A stretch of DNA of 64,000 nucleotides from Chytridium lagenaria (taxonomy: Eukaryota > Chytridiomycota > Chytridiomycetes > Chytridiales > Chytridiaceae), in the NCBI GenBank assembly GCA_025449115.1, contig JAHLKC010000023.1, positions 62,001 through 126,000 on the forward strand. Direction: 5' to 3'. Positions 37,262 to 48,845 of this stretch are shown here, piece by piece. The position numbers and the translations under genes were made by a program. Each line of letters opens with the position of its first letter. Within the stretch, counting starts at the first letter, position 1. The notes under the pieces are model-generated. The model saw only the letters and a list, made by a program, of their open reading frames with translations, was not told the origin of the DNA and made no database searches.

Positions 37262-38614
37262 TTCTGATGTTTTGTTTTGTTGCAGTTGGCTGATGGAGAC
37301 AAGTAATGAGGGCGTTCAAAGTTGAAGTTAGTATGAGGTACTGATACTGGATGCCGTGAAAGTTCAAGGGGCGGGGGCACAACTGCTATATAGGGGCGTC
37401 GCAACGGCGGGAGAGAGCGGGGGTTGAAGAAAGCTTGAAGCCAAGCACCCACCTTATTAGCTGACGAGTCCAATTTTGATAAACGATGTGCTGCTGATTG
37501 TAATCTGTGACGAAGGGATCAAAAGATACGATGAAAGGGGAGCTGCTTATGGAGGTGGGTTTTTGCTTGAGGTGGGTGATGTGGGGCTTGCCAGTGTTAT
37601 ATCCTCGAGCAGCGGAGTTTGAGACTCTTTTTTTGTCTACGTTTTGTGTTATCGGAGACTCAAATCAAGTCTAAGGATAAGGCTTTGTTTAGAAAACAGG
37701 ACATTAGAGGAGGGATGTTTGTTGTTGGACTGTCAGACTGTCATCACAGGTGCGCGGAGTTTTCGGGTGTTTCCAGAGACAGCTGCATAGCAAACCACCA
37801 AAATATCAACAACATTCAACATAAACAACAAATAATGCTATAGACACGAAACAAGTGGCACCTTAGAGTCACGTAACAAAAGAAGTGAAGGCATCATGGA
37901 TTGAATTAAAATGTCATAAAGTACTATAGGTCGAGTGGGAACTTCAGTAGAAGTACGATAAAGCTAACTGACTACGTACAATTGTGGCACCTTACCCAAA
38001 AGACGAGGAGCGAAGCTAACCAGTTATAATCTGAGAGCGGATTGAGGTTAACGTATAGTTGCGTGACGACGGAATAATTGCAGCTGATCTTGCGATGGTT
38101 TGCCGCGGTGGAGAAGGAGTGTAGAAGGGTGAGTCGGAGAAAGGTTCCTTGCAGAATCTGGTGACACGCCTCTATAAGCAGATTCCGAAATAATCAGAAT
38201 TCAATATTTATAATGGCACAGCAGCCATCAAGCTCCTTTCAGCTTTCGTCTCCCACCAAACGTTCTCATCGATGCAGAAGCTTCATGATGCCATCAATAC
38301 TTCGCACCATCAGCACCTCAGCTCGTGTATTTCCCTCACCGTTTTCCTGCCGAACTCCAGTACATTGTGAGTTCCAACTATATTGCGACAATGTGTGAGT
38401 AGATGGTGATCAGCCGTACGCTTTTCAAGAATACTTTGGTCAGCAAAAAACATCAAGTTTGAAGCTGTGGAAGATACTAATTCCAAACTTTATTTACCAA
38501 AGCCGGAACAATGGTTAGCACCATGGAACAGCCCTAAGCGATGCAGTTCACACCATCATATCAGGAATATCCCTTCAACTGGTACTAGAATCACAACCAC
38601 TGGCCCCACAATTA
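37262..38614. other. Intergenic, possible 3' part of the LOV gene
   Basis: 37262-38200 shows no gene. In 38213-38600 the minus strand has open stretches (for example RNIVGTHNVLEFGRKTVREI) that might be a further exon of the LOV gene, but I cannot connect them. Confidence 0.35.
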
Positions 38615-40568
38615 TCATTCGCATCCCTTCAACGGCGTCATATGCGCCATCATCCTACTCTCCACCATATCATTCGTGGTTGGCGTGGACGATAACTTCG
38701 GAGGCTGGAAGAGCACCGTGGTGGCATCTCTGTAGCACAGCAATGGCACTTTTCGGCGTCTTGGGTCCAACAACGAGTTGATAAAAATCCGCACCGATCA
38801 TCCACCCTTCCTTCGCGTGCGGGCGCTGGAGCATTTCCGAAAGCTGCCAGCCTGCGAAGAGAATCTCACCTCTATTGGGATGAAGGAGGAGGTACTGGGA
38901 ATGGTTAAAACAGCTGAGCGGGTGGGAATACCTTGCTATATGTGTCGTAGAGTTTAACAACCTGAGACGAAAGTTCACTGGTTCCCGCAACCTCCGCCTC
39001 CATCCCTATCACCTTCTGCTCACGAAATTCACGTCTCGATAGTTTCTCAGTAAACCAATTCCAGACCCTCGAAAAGAAGTTATTCTTTGTTTCGTGGACA
39101 GCAATAGCAGATCCACGAGCTTGAGCAGGTTGAACCTTATTCTGAGGCTCAAGTTGCTTTTGAGAAATTGAAGAAGGTTCGGCCATGAGCGCGGGCAGCT
39201 GTTTATCAATCTCCAAACTTCCCGTCACTAGAAACATAGTCAACGCCATAATTAGGCACCACACAAACCGTCAACCTGCCCTCCTAGAAAGTATCGAATT
39301 GTTCCATCATGCTTTAACGGTCAATACCACCGCTGGAGAACTTCCATACCTTTCGCAACGGCGCGATAAAAACAAGGTTCCAAAACGGCGTACCGTCTTT
39401 CCGATAATTCAAGAACAACTCAGTGGTTTCATCCCCTACAAATATTAGCGAGCTTTTGAAGAAGAAATTACCATGAGCTATGGCGTTTCGGAGCCGGTTG
39501 ATAGCCTCACGATCAGTCAACGGTCCTTGCAAGAATCGGCAACTAAAGACAATTAAATTCGTAACGGTTGACTATTTAACTTAATGGCGATGCATTCGGA
39601 TCTTTGGTATCCTGTAGACATTTTATTCAGGCCATATTGCGAAAAATTCCTTACCAGAAACCTCCACGAAACGGTCGGAAGCAAGAACGATCGGGTTGTC
39701 CCTAACCATGTCTTACAAAGGAGAAACTAATTTGTGACTTACTCCAACAACGCATCAGTCAAACAAAAGCAATCTCCGAGACCGCCGAGCCTACATCCCT
39801 CGTCAGAATATCAGAGTAAAGGGTCATAAAATTTTACCCGATTTGACGTTCTCTTTGAGCCATAGCCGCCTTCATGGAATTAATTAAGCAATTTACTAGT
39901 ACGGAAACTCTCATTACCTGCGCCGTAAATACCAAATAAAGCCGAATAAACTTGAAGAAGCTAAATTTTTTAAACATTAAAGTGATCATTACCTTACCTC
40001 TGTGTATACATACGCTCAAAATACCTCTTCCTGAGCTGCCTTCAAAAAGTTCATCTCCAAAATATCCAAAAATGCGGGAACTCGCTTCAGATCCTCCCAT
40101 GATGCGGTGTTGAAATTCTTTTCCTGGCCTTCGACAAACTTATCGTATGTGTCCATGATCAAGCTTCGCAAACTAGACTGGTTGTTTCCAATCTTATTGA
40201 CCTTAAAGGCGTTACAACGTGCAGATTTGAAATTTCCTTACCCTGTGCCAAAAGTTGAGTCCTTCTATGCTGCGATCCACTTGTAAGAACTTGATGAACG
40301 CGCGAATACATTTGGGGTCCCGGAGAAATCTGTGGAAAACCTAGATGCATGGTTAATGGTTTTAAAAAAAAACCATATGCATGACGTGCCTCTCTGCTCA
40401 GCAACCCCAAAAACCTCTTGATCACTTCGCGTCAAATTTTGACCATGTAGGGTTCGTCCGTATGATTTCATTTCGGCGAGAGAAGAAAGAACATCTTCTC
40501 GATGTGCCTCGACATCCACAGCTTTCGTCGGACCGGTTGTTGAGCTTCGATGAGGACATAACAGTCAT
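38615..40568 (-). CDS. LOV-domain blue-light photoreceptor with RGS-like N-terminal helices
   Basis: The LOV core is complete across introns: RQIGLGGLGDCFCLTDALLE, NPIVLASDRFVEVSGY, NCRFLQGPLTDREAINRLRN, LFLNYRKDGTPFWNLVFIAP and GTIRYFLGGQVDVTGSLEI. The flavin-adduct Cys lies in NCRFLQ; its preceding Asn codon is split (AA before, T after an intron at about 39549-39596). N-terminal to it are helices (MYSRVHQVLTSGSQHRRTQL; SWEDLKRVPAFLDILEMNF; KFIRLYLVF) arranged as in fungal LOV-RGS proteins. C-terminal is a second, divergent PAS-like unit (NRGEILFAGWQLSEMLQR..IGADFYQLVVGP, ending HMTPLK). Blue light forms a Cys-FMN adduct, and the RGS part, if real, would link light to G-protein signalling. 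Frame shifts occur near 40535 and 38665. The 3' end is tentative. Confidence 0.78.
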
Positions 40569-40693
40569 ATCGATCGAGTTGGAGAACTTCGACTAACGTT
40601 TTATTTTTCAATGCAGTTTTATTATAGCTTTCACTTTTTTTTTTCTGGGAGACATATATCTCCCAAGTATCGGATCACGAGAGACGGAAAATA

Positions 40694-41421
40694 TCAACGC
40701 GACGCAGCGAGGGCCGATGTTGACGCGTATTTGCTGTGGCATGTGCTGACGAAGCTTAGAAAAGATAAGAATAGGGAAATAAAAAATTATGAACAACTTT
40801 TCACGGGAATATTTCCTGAAGTGCAAGATAGTTGAACTCAAGCTCTTGGTCATATGCATGTTTTGCCTTAATTTAAATGTTAATACCTTATGATAGGGTT
40901 TTCAGTAAAACCAACTAGTTTTAAGAAGTCCGACGTGTTGCCTTTCCGAAAAAAGTAAGTTTTTCACCAGTATGATAATACTACCAATAAGCTCTCCTGA
41001 CTTTCTCCAAATCATTTGCTGCAGGCTATCGATGGGCTTTATCTCTCGGTCTGAAGCCCGACGCTCACCCCAACGATTCTCCTCGTACACAATGTCCCGA
41101 TAGTCCTCCCACTCATCTGGAGTCTTCATAATGACCTCAACCTTGTAATCTGGAAGGTTATGAGCCAAGTGATAGGCCATGGCTGCCGTTTATCAATTAG
41201 GTTGTTGTCGGCTGTCTCCATCATTACTAACCTTCGGCCTAGAGAGAGGAGGTAAAAGCCCAGTCAGTAACCCTTACATTTATACCGTTGCGGCTAGTAT
41301 TTCCTCAACTTCAAAGAGAATTCTTCTTGACAGAGTCGCGGGATGAGATGGACTGACTGTAACTGCTCACCTTTGCAAACTCTGCGTCGTCAGCTCTCCC
41401 TGCTAAGACAATCTCTGCCAT
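40694..41421 (-). CDS. Protein resembling the N-terminal domain of malate dehydrogenase 1B
   Basis: Exon 1 (41421-41372) is MAEIVLAGRADDAEFAK, close to the start of animal MDH1B. A 7-nt exon (41234-41240, GCCGAAG) follows between AG and GT. Exon 3 (41182-40985) gives MAYHLAHNLPDYKVEVIMKT, PDEWEDYRDIVYEENRWGER and MIWRKSGELIG. Exon 4 continues SDFLKLVGFTENPII. The order and spacing match the MDH1B N-terminal domain (NLPD..W..; IWRE..G.LIGG). The Rossmann MDH catalytic domain is not found. The gene probably ends at 40694, about 150 codons, though that end rests on inferred splicing. MDH1B-type proteins are known mainly in ciliated organisms, hinting at a zoospore role. The substrate or activity is unknown. 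Confidence 0.65.
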
Positions 41422-41510
41422 GCTAACTGACAAGCTCAGGCCAATCCTGGTTACACTCACTGTTTGTCGCAAGGTTTTTTTTTTTCTGCTTTCGGACATC
41501 TTTCAGCGAA

Positions 41511-41773
41511 ATGTCTGGGGTCCAAGGCTTCAAGATCCGATACCTTTAACCATCAACCCATTCCGCATCACTCTCAGGGAAGCTGCGTCAATTACTGCTG
41601 CTGCAAAGAAGAATCGTGCTAGCGCTAATGCAAAAAAGAGGATTCAGGAAGATGCGCAAAAGCCATCACCTTACTTCCTGAGTGCTGCTGTTCCTTATAA
41701 GTCTCAGAATACAAAAAGACCAGGAGGATATATGCACGGTTACGGTTCAATCATGTGGAATTTATATTTATAA
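41511..41773 (+). CDS. Small basic protein, unknown
   Basis: An ATG (MSGVQGFKI) lies just after a strong acceptor-like TTTCAG, on the opposite strand and about 90 bp from the MDH1B-like start. The clear open part reads PLTINPFRITLREAASITAA, a Lys/Ala-rich helix (AKKNRASANAKKRIQEDAQK) and a YMHGYGSIMWNLYL end. A one-base shift at about 41545 is needed to join the start to it. No family recognised. It could also be the tail of a gene spliced from further upstream. Confidence 0.35.
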
Positions 41774-41930
41774 TGTAAGTTGTTTTTTTTTAGACTAATT
41801 TCCATGTATAAGTGTATTTTCCTTCCTTGTTCCAACTTTTCTCTAACGTTGGTATATTAGCTATCGGATCAGCATTGCATCCATTCTTTTTCCATTTCTC
41901 CATCCATCTCGCTCGCAAGTCCCGCTGTCT

Positions 41931-44529
41931 TTGTCCCCTCTATCACATCATCAAAAACCCTCCTCATCATTGAAGCCCGATGATTCTATGGACATTGACA
42001 ACGAAGAGCCGAGGAATCCACAGATAGTCCTCAAAAAAAATACAACATCTCTGGCAAAGTTTGTGTTGCTATTTCTGTCGGCGCCGATGGATCTACCTCG
42101 AAGCGCCAAATATGGATTTGGGACGTGGAACAATCTCGTCAAGTCTACGTGCCAGGAAACCTTCGAGAACGGTCACTCTGGACTCGGCTATTCACAGTAT
42201 TGGGCGTCAAGTGACGGAAATCTCGTTGTCGTGTTTAGTGATGGGGAGATTGGGATTTTGAATCTTGATAAGTTGAAGCTATCGCCAAAGGTTAAAGGCT
42301 CCGTCTGCTAAACCTTGCACGGTGCTTTGGTCTCGGATTCTGATGGTAGCTGGAGCCATGAGGGTTGTTCTTGTGTTGAAGGAAAGTGGGGATGACGCAA
42401 AATTCTTCGTTCAGAAAGTTGTTGTAGATATGGAAAATCCATCTGGAAAGGCTTCGCAACGTTTGGAGCTTGAATTACCCAAGACTCCGCTGTCCTTCCC
42501 GTTCTCACCTTCCCCAATATCTTTTACGTACTCCGTTGACACTCAAGAACTTCATGTTTTGGGTATAGTTCTCGTAATTTCTTCCTCGTGGGATTTAGCC
42601 CTCATTTGAATATTTGCTCACTATTTTTGCAAGCAGATCAATCCGGTGATTTGTGTATTTTCCCTACATCTTCCATCCTCAACGGCCAAATTACCCCGAG
42701 AATATCGATTGACATATCTCAAGTAAAGCTTGCCCTGAACTCAAGCCTTTTTTCAGGCTTATATGGCTCATCTTGCCTTGCGCCAATCGAGTCGTCCTAC
42801 GTAGCTATAGTCGGCCCTCGGTACCGCGGAAAATATAGTGAGTACTCTGGCCGTATTGATACATGTACTTACTCCATACCGCAGTTGAGGAGGTATTGAC
42901 ATTGTGGGATATCAAGTACGGCACGCTTCAGGCGGAAAGGATTTTAAACACCAAGGATCCCGAGCTAGCTTCGACTGATGTTCTAAGTACGATTGAGTCA
43001 AAAGCTTCCAATGGTCGCGTATTTGATGTAGGCTCCTTCCCTTTCTCCCCTTTAGCACAATCTTGCTAATTTGTTTGAAGATCCGCGTCACCACGTCAAC
43101 CGCATTAGGCCCAACTCTTGTCGTCTCAATCAGCGACATTGAAGAAGTTCAACCTATTACCTTTTCCTCCTTCACCCATCTAATTCCCTACTACTCCACC
43201 GAAATCACTCTCCTTTCCGCCCTTGGAAAAATGCAGGGGACAGCATTTTCCGTCGACAATATCAACGACGCCGAGCTCAAGATCTCCAAAGACTCCAAAG
43301 GTCTGGTTTCTATCGCAAACATCAACGGCGACGATGAACCTCACCTCTGGCTCTCGAATCTTCTTGACATGGAGAAATTCGATCGCGACACGATCATGAA
43401 CCTTCTTAACCCAACCGCAACGAAAACCGCCGCTGATTTTGAAGCAGCATTACTGCAGTGGCTTGTCAAGAAAACGAGTAATGACGCAACGAGTTTCGCA
43501 ACACTTCCATTCGTCGAAATCGCACAACCCGTCATGCAAGCTTTCCTTTTACGTATCCTCGCAAAACCGTCTGCATTTTGGCCGTCACAGGCTCTGCGGT
43601 ACCTCATCCGAACTGGACGCGCGACTGCACATGTGGATCCTCTGAACCGTGAATCCGCATCATCAAATTTGATCCGAGCGGTATTGGATCGTGATGATTT
43701 GGAAACCTTAGCGGCGGTACTTGAGCCAGGAATGGTACCGGATTTGAGTGAAATGGACCTTGTATCTATACTCAAGTACGTTTGCGCGACGCAGGCGGAC
43801 GGAGAAGCCAAATCTGCACTTCAACTTCAACGAAGAGTTGTTGCGATGGACAAGGCTGTCAAGGCTATGATGCCCAAACCTGCCAAAGACCCAAAATCAA
43901 AGTCTACTGTCGAGGAGGTGGTTGTTGGAAGGAACTGGTATTTTGAGAAAATCTTTACGATGCCCAAGAACGATATTCACATGAGTCGAGCTATGAAGGT
44001 GTTGAGGGTTGAGGATTTAGAGATCTTGGTAGAATGGGCGAAAAGTCTTGTTGTCAAAGATGAAAGGGAAACTTTGTATCATTTGAATAAGAAGGCGGAG
44101 GTGGAGGAGTTGCAAAGGGAGGAGAGGAAACCATTGTGGTGGTTATGGCCTGCAGAGAACGCGCATGCCCTGCATTATGACATGGTATGTCTATTCGTTT
44201 ATGTTTTAAAGCTAACGCGTTTTTCTCAGGCTTTAGATGTACTCACGCTTATTATTGACTCGAATCTCTCCGCTGTACTGCTTTCCGCGTCTCTTCAGGA
44301 ACGGTTTGAGGGGCTGGCTGAAGTGTTGAATGTGGATATGAAGGTGATGTCGTTACTGGAACGGCGATTAAAGGAAAGCCTTGTACCATTCAACGCGCCA
44401 CCGAAGAAGCAAAAGAAGAAGGTGGAAGGTGCTGATAAAGAAGATCAGCATAGACAGAGGTGGAAGAGGATGGTGGCAGATGTGCATGATGGAGTTGGAA
44501 AGTACTCGATGGAGGTGTTCAAGATTTAA
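41931..44529 (+). CDS. NOL11/Utp8-like nucleolar ribosome-biogenesis factor
   Basis: The N-terminal half is beta-propeller-like and cut by introns and shifts (FSDGEIGILNLDKLKL; LTLWDIKYGTLQAERI; GRVFDVGSFPFS). From 43063 a long intact helical region runs to 44529, broken only by one intron (about 44184-44229). The end matches the C-terminal domain of NOL11: ALDVLTLIIDSNLSAVLLSA, then LERRLKESLVPF and a final KYSMEVFKI. A Lys-rich patch (PPKKQKKK) fits nucleolar targeting. NOL11 is part of the t-UTP group that promotes rDNA transcription and 18S pre-rRNA processing. The assignment rests on helical pattern and the tail, so it is moderate. The start lies upstream of or near 41931 and has no clear ATG (first Met in frame is in MDIDNEEPRN). 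Confidence 0.55.
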
Positions 44530-44599
44530 AGTAATAAAAGCACACCGATGAATAAGCGTAAATAAAAACGTTGTACAAACCTTCCACGATTTGTTCAGA

Positions 44600-46492
44600 A
44601 TGCGAGTCCTCATTGCTCTTATCGCTTCCGTTGTTGGGTCGCTCGCCGTCAGCGTCCAGCAACCTCTCTTTAAGGACGATGTGAAAAAGTCGGACCTCTC
44701 CGCTTTCCAAAAGGTATTGACACTGCAGCTTGAGGAATGCGTTGAAAAGTGGCTAAATTTGTTGTAACTTTTAAGGTCCTCTCTGTTCCCAACATTCCTG
44801 GGTATGCGATTCACATTAAGGAGCATGATCCCGCCGAGGCTCTTTGCGATCCTACTGTGCTTGAGATAACTGGATACCTTGAGACTCTTACTGGATACAC
44901 GTTCTTCTACTTCTTTGAGTCGAGGAGTAACCCTACCGACGATCCATTCGTCTTATGGACCAACGGCGGTCCAGGATGCTCTTCATCCCTTGGTCTTCTC
45001 ATGGTATGCATTACGTTATTGAATTGCTCATATGTTCAGGAACTTGGTCCTTGCCGCGTGAACGAGGGTGGAAACGGAACCACCCCTTTCAAGTACTCAT
45101 GGACTAACAATGCCAACGTCATGTTCATTGATCAGGTATACTCATCTTTTTCATTACGTTCTAACAGAAATAAGCCTGTTGGTGTTGGATTCTCGTACGC
45201 TAAGCCTGGGTACTCTGTTGGCGATTCTTGGACAGCTGGAAAGGACGTTGATGCATTCCTCCAGATTTTCTTTTTCCATTACCCCAAGTACGCTGATAAC
45301 GAGTTTCATGCTTTTGGGGAGTCTTATGGAGGGTAGGGAAGCGTTTATCGACTTAAGCCTTAACGTTGCTAGACATTACATCCCTGCTATCGGAAAGGCG
45401 ATTCACGATGGGAATGTGAAGAATGTTGAAGATCCTTCCCGGATTCAAGTGAAATTGAACTCTATCGGCATCGGTATATTACTTTACCCTTTTTCTTCTG
45501 ACAGTGTTAGGAAATGGATGGGTTGACCAGACCGAGCAGACAAAGTACTTCCCTGATATGGCCTGTGACCCTAAGTGTAAGGTTGACTGTATACTATGTT
45601 GCTGAATATGCGTAGACGGTCCCATTGTGAGCGAGGAAACTTGCCAGACTATGCGTGACAGATACCCTCTCTGGCAAGACTCTTGGAGATCGATGTGACA
45701 AGTGAGTGAAGATCAATTCGTTGACGTGTATTACATCTTTAGGTACCTTACAACGTAAGATAATACCTGTTATGTTTCTTAACTCTTAGATTCTCGTGTG
45801 TCCCCGCAGCTACTTACTGTGGACTTATCACCGATATTCAAAAGGAGGCTAAGCGTAACCCCTATGATGTTAGGCAGCCTTGTGAAGGTCTTTGGAGGTA
45901 TGCCTTGAAATAATATATTGGACTAATCAAAATAGTGCTACCCCATCATCAACGTAATCACGCCTTTTTAGTTGATTATCTAATCGTGTAGGATATCGAC
46001 ATTTTCTTGAACACTCCCGAGGTCAAGGAGAAGCTTGGCGTCACCAGGAGTCACCAAGGTTGCTCTTCTGCTGTGGGCGCAGATTTTATGAAAACTGGTG
46101 ATTCCGCCAAATCCACCGACTGGATGGTTGCAGAGCTTTTGGAGGCTGGAATCCGCGCGTTGGTTTACGCCGGAGACGCCGATTACGTATGCAACTGGTA
46201 TTCGAACCTTGGCTGGTTAAAGGCTATGGACTGGGTTGGCTCAAATGGTTTTAACGAAACTCCCGATTACCCTTTCATGAGCGCTATTACTGGAAAGCAG
46301 GCAGGGGAGTTTAGGACGTATGGCAACCTTACGTGGGTGAAGCTCTTTGACAGTGGACATATGGTGAGTTATTTAGTTAATTTAAATTTGTGCCTGACTT
46401 TTTCGGAGGCTCCTTATGATCAACCCGAGCATTCTTTGGAGATGCTCGAAGGTTGGGTTGTCAAGTCCAACAACAAGTTTGTTGCCAATTGA
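44600..46492 (+). CDS. Serine carboxypeptidase Y-like (S10 family)
   Basis: Signal peptide MRVLIALIASVVGSLAVSVQ, then a short pro-region. The mature enzyme shows FVLWTNGGPGCSSSLGLL (oxyanion region), FHAFGESYGG with the nucleophile Ser, YAGDADYVCNW with the Asp and LFDSGHMAPYDQPEHSL with the His, so the triad is complete. Disulphide cysteines (CDPTV, PCRVNEG) are conserved. At least eight short introns; one splits GESYGG from HYIPAIGK. The protein would mature in the vacuole or be secreted and remove C-terminal residues at acid pH. The propeptide is short compared with yeast CPY. One shift is likely near 45990. The stop (46490-46492) directly abuts the stop of the convergent neighbour. Confidence 0.9.
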
Positions 46493-47420
46493 TCATTCTA
46501 ATAAATGATCATAACCGTATGCTGCTATTCCTTGCATATATATCCCGATAACCAATCCTGCGGCCACATTCGAGACCTAGACGTGTGAACACTTGTTTCG
46601 AAAAGTGTGACTTACGGGATCGTCGAAACGTGTTAGAAAGGCAAGAACGTAGAAATCGCCCAATGGTGAGGATGCAGAGACACTCGTTTCCATTTAGGTG
46701 TGGTCTGACAGGCATCCTGCAATGCGTCGGTTGAGGACGAAGACACAGTCCGTTTTAAAAGCCCGTCGCGGTTTTGCACCCATGCCGAAAAAATCCCCGA
46801 GAACAGTAGAATCACAGGAATCGCCAGCAAGACTAAGTACCATCCTAATATTGACTGGAGACCGTCAGGATCTACTCGAGTGACGTAAGCTAGTCGGATG
46901 AGATATCCAAGTACTCCAAAAATCACGACCACAGCAATGTAGACTGTAGCATGCATCCCAAATGACCAGTTTTTGATGGTGGCGAAGGAGTGACGAAGAA
47001 ATGGAGCTTCGGTTAGCCAGCCGAATAAGAAAAGCGAGGGGATGAAGGATACAAGCATGATCCAGCTTTAATTGAATGTCAGATTTGAAGCTCTTTCAGC
47101 TGAGATCTTACTTTAACGTATTTGAGTAATTGCCGGCTGCAAATAGAGCAATGTTGTATCCGATACCAGAGACGATATCACTGGCTATGCGTTAAGCAAA
47201 GGGTGGAGACTTGGAAAAGTTACTTATAGTGTCTTGAAGGTGACTTTTGATGCCCCTCCCATTTTAGATAATGCACCGCAATGAGCCTGTATAACGGATA
47301 ACCCACACCCAATGTCACTACGCAGAAGACTATCGCCTTGTAGAGATGGAACGACAGCAGCCATGACGGCGCATACGGCGTCGCATCAATCACTAGAGGC
47401 GGGAACAAGTTTACAGACAT
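46493..47420 (-). CDS. Multi-pass membrane protein, unknown family
   Basis: Starts MSVNLFPPLVIDATPYAPSW and has about five hydrophobic helices: YKAIVFCVVTLGVGYPLYRL; MLVSFIPSLFLFGWL; TVYIAVVVIFGVLGYLIRLA; WYLVLLAIPVILLFSGIF; and a last conserved-looking block RVSLHPHHWAIS, TRFDDP, VAAGLVIGIYMQGIAAYGYD. The HPHHW motif followed by TRF and QG.A.YG.D resembles membrane proteins I have seen in fungi but cannot name. Introns lie at about 47220-47185 and 47105-47065 and near 46610-46560, and one shift near 47275 is likely. The start is 57 bp from the divergent plus-strand gene. Confidence 0.6.
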
Positions 47421-47477
47421 TGATCTGTGTAACTTGCGATTGTCGCGCGCTTGAACCAAATCCAATTGTTCCCAACC

Positions 47478-48277
47478 ATGACGACCGCAGCAGCACCCTC
47501 CCGCAATATGCTGCACGGCAGACCCAACATGGGCGCAGCCCAGATGCTGCTCAACGTGACTGTCAAGTCCGAAGAAAACACTAAACTTGAAAAGTACGAT
47601 GTGACAGTCTCCTTCCCATTAACTTATACAATGGGTCCTCAACCCTTTCGAGCACCAATTGGAAACGTCAGATGCGACGATGCCGCCATCACAGCAAACA
47701 ACGAGATCGTATAGATGCTCCTCTTCCAATGCACAAAACTTTTTGGGGATCTTTAATATGATCACACCGAATGGAGAGAGTCCACGTGTCGGGGCGAAAA
47801 TATCGTTAAATACAGCAAATGGAGCTGTTGATTGCCCTATTTCAGTATGGTGCGCTGATTACGGAGCATCAGCGTCAAGTGGAGAGAGGATGCCGATTTG
47901 GTTGATTACAACTATTACAGCTGGTTGCGGTATCGCGCTTGGTCTCGGCGTATTTGTTTACGCGAAATACAAGTTGCGTCCTCAACGTGAAGATCGTGGC
48001 CATTCCGCAGTCAGCCAGAATCCATTACCAGGTGGCGGCGGCGGAGGTGGTGGTTTACTGGAAAAAGTAGCGGCAGCGCAGCGAGCTAGAGTTGGGGCAG
48101 AGGCGCCACCACCGAGTGGGGGCGGAAGGTCTAATGACGAAGATGGCGGAGGCAAAATTGAAATCAGAGGCGGATAGGAAGGAGAGTGGGGTTGATGGAC
48201 TGCCACCTGGGCAGGGGACATTGCTTGAACGGGTGGCAGAGGCGCAACGGCTGAGAAATCAGTCACTTACGGAGTGA
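47478..48277 (+). CDS. Type I membrane protein, unknown
   Basis: The ectodomain contains MLLNVTVKSEENTKLEKYDV, VSFPLTYTMGPQPFRAPIG and AKISLNTANGAVDCPISVWC with paired cysteines. It is followed by a membrane helix (IWLITTITAGCGIALGLGVF) and a Lys/Arg-flanked cytoplasmic tail rich in Gly (a run of eight) and Ala/Glu helices (LLEKVAAAQRARVGAEA). The tail repeats a LLE(K/R)VA(A/E)AQR motif near 48060 and 48225. A double shift near 47710-47755 separates the halves. No signal peptide is visible at the ATG given, so an upstream exon may be missing. Its neighbour on the minus strand starts 57 bp away. Confidence 0.5.
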
Positions 48278-48845
48278 CAGTAAGCCCTTCGATTAAGCGG
48301 CAGCAGTCTATCCCGTCTTCACCTAAACCTCAGACTAAAGCAGGTTGATAACATTTACATTATAAAAGTTCTGACCTTTCCATAGAGGAAAGGATTAGAA
48401 AGTCTCAGGCAGATATTAATAAACCAGGTAAATCAGACAGAAATCAATGGTACTAACCAATTAAAGAACGGAAAGCTTCAACAACGTCAAGAGGTTCCGC
48501 CGACAACTTGACACAAAAGCGAACGAGGAGAAATTCGGAAGATCAACGTATCGTAAGAGCCGACTCCTCCTTAAAGCACAACAAAGCATCTTTGGATCAT
48601 ATCGCGATAGACACGAACTTGAATATAAAAAACCTTCTATTGATCAAATGGCGACAGAAGCAGGCGTGACGCCTCGTTCTGCAAAACAATCGTCAGATTT
48701 GAACAATAGAAGAAACCACGAAGATGTAAGTTTAGATTAGATGATCCATCTGATCATGATCTAGTCCCCTCGAGCTTCAGCTTCCATTTCAGGTTCAAAA
48801 TCGACATATGCAGTCGATCGAAAAGCCTCAAGGTCGGGGAATGAG

